DNA from: Verrucomicrobiaceae bacterium
GTDB lineage: Bacteria; Verrucomicrobiota; Verrucomicrobiia; Verrucomicrobiales; Verrucomicrobiaceae
Assembly: GCA_016713035.1 (NCBI GenBank)
Contig: JADJPW010000008.1
Location: forward strand, 1-34,090
Length of the DNA: 34,090 bases
Direction of reading: 5' to 3'
Positions 31,306 through 34,090 of the stretch are shown piece by piece. The notes beneath the pieces are model-generated. The model worked only from the letters and a program-made list of their open reading frames with translations. It was not told the origin of the DNA and made no database searches. The translations under genes and the position numbers were made by a program. Position 1 is the first letter of the stretch. Every line of letters starts with the position of its first letter.

Positions 31306-32652
31306 TCACTGAATTTCGGATTCGTCGCGATAGCGGGAATCAGAGAGTGACTTCATGAAGGCCACGAGTGAGGCTTTCTGCGCAGCGGTGAAGTGCGGGC
31401 GACGCACGCCGCCAGGAGGTGGCAGGCGCAGGGAGGGGAGAGATTCGGATTATCGACCGCTTGGTTGCTAAGGTAAAGTCCACCACCTGCTCCAGCGTGG
31501 CAAAGCGCCATCGTGCATGTAGGGCGCAGTCAGCTCGATGTTCCGCAGAGAGGCACTTTGAACTTCCCATTATCAGTGGCGACTCCCGTGATCGCACCAC
31601 GCCCGAGATCGACGTAGGGAACTCCAGGCCGTTATTAAAGATGTTCGGTCCGGGCACGAAGTTATCCGTGCCGTGGTGAGGCACTGCAGTTGCCGGGGCA
31701 TTGAAGAGCTGGCGGCCCTGCTCCTCCTGCGTGGTCCAATTCGCACCTTGATCGCGAAGTTTGCAGCCCGTGCGGCATCATACTTCGACTGCACGGAGAT
31801 GATGGAGCGGACGAACTGCGCCAGCGCACGGCTAATGCGGTCGGAGGTGACACCTGGGCTGCCAAACACCTGATTGAAGAGATCTGTATAGAAAGGCTCT
31901 GCGCCGAGGCGTGCCCTCCAGAGCGGGGAGCGTCATGCCCATCTCCACCGCATTCTGGATGGGCTGGAGCACCTGCTCTCCAGCGTGGCAGAGCGCTCAT
32001 CCCAAAGAAGCTGCGGCGCTGATACCAGCGTGCATTGCTCCGGGCCATGCTGTTGCGACCGGGTGAGTCCGCCCTCAAAGCCGACACTGAATCTGGCGTG
32101 GGTCGGAGAAGCCATGCTGCTGCTGGTGACAGGAGGAGCAGGACACCGTGTGATTGAGCGAGAGGCGCTTGTCGTAAAGAGAATGCGGCCCAGCTTGGCA
32201 CCTGCGTCCGTGGTCACGTTGGTCACTGGCATGTTATCCTGCCCGAGGATGGGATTCACCGCAAAGGCCGGCGGCGGCACGGTATTATCATTAGTCACAT
32301 GGCGTGGTGGGGAGCACCAGCGCGGTGGAGGGTGGTGCTGGAGAGGCTTTCTCGTTGCAGCGTGGCATTGTATTCCGTGCGGTAGAAAGACGCGTCGTGC
32401 CAGCCGCTGGTGTGTAGGCACCGGGTGAGATGGCCATTGTGCACCTTCAGCGTCTCCAGATTCGTCCAGTTGATCAGATCGGTGGAGGTTTTGCAGTCGC
32501 CAGACGTGGTCGCCAGGGTCTGTGATGGTGATGTGTGCCGAGCCAGCCACGGAGCCTGGGCTGAATCCGATGTCCCGCCGGTGGGGGGTGGGCGGTGGCT
32601 GTGCTAGCTGCCAGTAGTGCTGTAAGGAGGGGAGGGAAGGGAGGTTTTTCAT
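31306..32652 (-). pseudogene. Di-haem cytochrome c peroxidase (MauG/CcpA type) with N-terminal extra domain, many frameshifts
   Basis: Fragments in all three frames order correctly as a bacterial di-haem peroxidase. The start is MKNLPSLPSL at 32652 with a signal-like LTALLAASTATA. An extra N-terminal domain follows (HITITDPGDHVWRLQ; STDLINWTNLETLKVHNGH). The peroxidase then reads NPILGQDNMPVTNV, LGRILF, the first haem motif CSSCH (32126-32140) with QQQHGFSDPR, FSVGFEGGLT, TSDRISRALAQFVRSI with SKYD, GPNIFNNGLE, and ARWRFATLEQVVDF near the end. It ends AFMKSLSDSRYRDESEIQ at a TGA (31306-31308). The second haem site would be near 31675, where the sequence allows CSACH only if about two bases are restored. 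Such enzymes reduce H2O2 or oxidise partner proteins in the periplasm. At least eight indels are needed, so sequence quality is suspect. Confidence 0.78.
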
Positions 32653-32741
32653 GAAGGGAGTCACTTGCTTCACCCCGATCAGGGCCTCTGAGGATAAAAC
32701 CAGACAATGGGGCTAGATGAATGCTTGTTTATTTTCGAACC

Positions 32742-33660
32742 ATGACGCACCAAAAGGCCCATCGGCCTCCATCTACCACGCCCCGCGTTCTCGTCATTCG
32801 TGGCGGAGCTATCGCGACTTTATCTCTCACACTGCCCGTGCTGCGGCTGCTGAAGGACAGTATCCCCCCCCTCTGCCACCTGGGGGTGATGGGCTACCCT
32901 GAGCATCGCCACGCTCGCACAGGCGGCAGGACTCCTGACACCGTTCGCAGCCTAGATCACCGCACCATGGCCGCGCTGTTCGCGAAAGTGCCGCCATCGA
33001 CGAGGCACTAGCCGAGCACCTGCGTAACTTTAACCTCATCGTCAGCTATCTCTTTGATCAGAGATGGCCATTTCCGCGCCAGCATGGGCGAATCGGCGTC
33101 AAGACGCTGATCGAGACCCGCACCGCGTGCAGAAATGACGGCACGCCTCGCGGCAATTGGCACGGTCTTTGGAAAAACTGGCCTTTTTCCTGGAGGAAGA
33201 GCATTTGCTCAAAACGCACTTTCCGCGTCGAAACGTCGAAAAAGGCCGAATCGCCATCCACTATCGGTAGTGGCTCCGGAAACGAAAAATTGGCCGCTCG
33301 ATCGCTGGATGGCCCTGGCGGACAAAATGGGCGATTTGGAGGTGATTTTCATCACCGGAGAGGCCGGGCGCGGCATGCGGATCACGGGATCGAACCGAAT
33401 TGGCATCCACTGCCGCTGAGTGTCTCGCGAGCCGCCTGAGCACCTCCGCGGCCTTTTTCGGTCATGATAGTGGCATTTCGCACCTCGCAGCAGCTTGCGG
33501 CGTGCCATCGCTGCTGCTTTTTGGCCCGACCGATCCTGCCGTAGCCGGGCTCCCCGCAGCCTCGTCACCATTTTGCGAGAGGAGGCGGTGACCTGAAAGC
33601 GTTAGAAATCGAACAGGTGTTTTTCGCCGCACGGCAAGTTGTCGCAGCGGGGACGTGCTA
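32742..33660 (+). pseudogene. Glycosyltransferase family 9 (heptosyltransferase-like), many frameshifts
   Basis: Starts MTHQKAHRPPSTTPRVLVIRGG at 32742. The GT9 N-terminus should then read GAIGD-x-x-LTLPVLRLLK; here it is GAIATLSLTLPVLRLLK, likely damaged. Further pieces in changing frames are LDHRTMAALFAK, EHLRNFNLIVSYLFD, AFFGHDSGISHLAAACG with PSLLLFGPTDPAV (about 33445-33550, the sugar-nucleotide-binding signature), and ALEIEQVFFAARQVVAA at about 33599-33650. GT9 enzymes add heptose or similar sugars to the lipopolysaccharide core at the inner membrane face. At least five indels are required. The end is uncertain; I place it at about 33660, before the next ATG. Confidence 0.75.
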
Positions 33661-33675
33661 TGCACCCTCACGGTC

Positions 33676-34090
33676 ATGTCTGACCTCATCAACACGCTCG
33701 TTGTTTCGCCACTCTCCTCATCCTCTGGCTCCTGGCAGCCGGCAGGGGGCGCAGGAGTAGGTGCTCGGCTCCCGTGCCACGCTTTCATCATCTGGCCTGC
33801 GGGGATGTTTTCCGCTCACTGGATACACGCACGCCACTGGGGCCAGAAATTCGTCGAATACAGCAGTCGTGGTGGCTGGTGCCGGAGATGTGACGGTGCA
33901 GCTCTGGCATGCGGAATGCGAAGCAGCGTGTAGATGCGCACGCCTTTAAGCCGGAGATCGACTTCCTCATCTTGATGGCATCCCGCTGCAATATGGAGCA
34001 GGCGCAGCACATGGAGCAACACATCGAGGTGGTGAAAGTCTCTCACCTGAGCTGCCCAAACCGCTCTGGTGGCTCGCCGTCTGCGCAAGC
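33676..34090 (+). other. Partial, unidentified coding region at the window edge
   Basis: From an ATG at 33676 the sequence reads MSDLINTLVV; after a one-base shift it continues FATLLILWLLAAG, which would make an N-terminal membrane helix. Downstream, short plausible peptides appear in different frames (LVPEM; HAFKPEIDFLILMASRCNME). Frames keep changing and I cannot assign a family. It continues beyond the window. Confidence 0.35.

Noticed and set aside
31490..31995. Repeated CCAGCGTGGCA near 31490 and 31980
   Set aside because: Both encode the ATLE segments that occur twice in di-haem peroxidases (ERSATLE, RFATLEQ); a protein-level similarity, not a DNA repeat element.
32860..32900. C8-containing run as a possible G-quadruplex or phase-variation tract in the GT9 gene
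   Set aside because: It lies in the indel-rich right edge, so the run length itself cannot be trusted.
1..34090. CRISPR array, prophage or toxin-antitoxin locus
   Set aside because: No regularly spaced repeats, phage structural genes, integrase/att pair or recognisable small toxin-antitoxin pair was found.

Overview
The window looks like a chromosomal segment of a GC-rich member of Verrucomicrobiota, probably near Prosthecobacter/Verrucomicrobium. Three things point there. One is a large PSCyt1-DUF1549-DUF1553 (PSD1) protein next to a formylglycine sulfatase. Another is a ThuA-domain protein and an SMP-30 lactonase, which are typical of PVC bacteria. The third is the near absence of visible Shine-Dalgarno sites. 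The assignment rests on recognised families only; no search was run. I see no rRNA, tRNA or CRISPR array.

Layout. 1-1267 (+): a badly frameshifted UDP-2,3-diacylglucosamine pyrophosphatase-like phosphoesterase and a frameshifted phoU. 1296-5187 (-): four tightly spaced envelope genes, namely two small proteins with C-terminal membrane anchors, an ABC-2-like permease with one frame break, and an N-anchored coiled-coil protein. 5283-11160: a genome-plasticity zone with a RAYT (REP-associated tyrosine transposase), a Kef-type antiporter, a cardiolipin synthase, a decapitated IS200 tnpA remnant and several families of short repeats. 11413-12732 (+): homoserine dehydrogenase. 12765-13629 (-): a DUF3307 membrane protein and a degenerate cyclic-nucleotide-binding domain protein. 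13786-20582 (+): PSD1 protein, sulfatase, TSUP permease and an M29-like aminopeptidase. 20588-29179 (-): a seven-gene co-directional run. Its promoter-proximal part is an overlapping block (SMP-30 lactonase, SDR-like epimerase, DHDPS-family lyase, ThuA protein, two-pore-helix-type ion channel), followed by a large polytopic protein and recQ. 29287-34090: a DUF502 protein, then a heavily frameshifted stretch holding a membrane-anchored alpha/beta hydrolase, a di-haem cytochrome c peroxidase, a GT9 glycosyltransferase and an unidentified partial ORF.

How the genes fit together. The 29179-24774 block reads as a small sugar-acid or polyol catabolic operon. The PSD1/sulfatase/TSUP group fits degradation of sulfated polysaccharide with sulfur-anion export. 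Both are inferences from family membership.

Caveat. Frame breaks are frequent, often at homopolymers, and cluster at both ends of the window (1-1270 and 30.4-34.1 kb). Sequencing or assembly indels are the simplest explanation, so 'pseudogene' labels here mean 'reading frame broken in this sequence', not proven loss of function. The most distinctive non-coding signal is a family of about 27-31-nt hairpins with an invariant 13-nt loop, plus a 42-nt and a 58-nt repeat, in the RAYT-Kef-cls-IS200 region.
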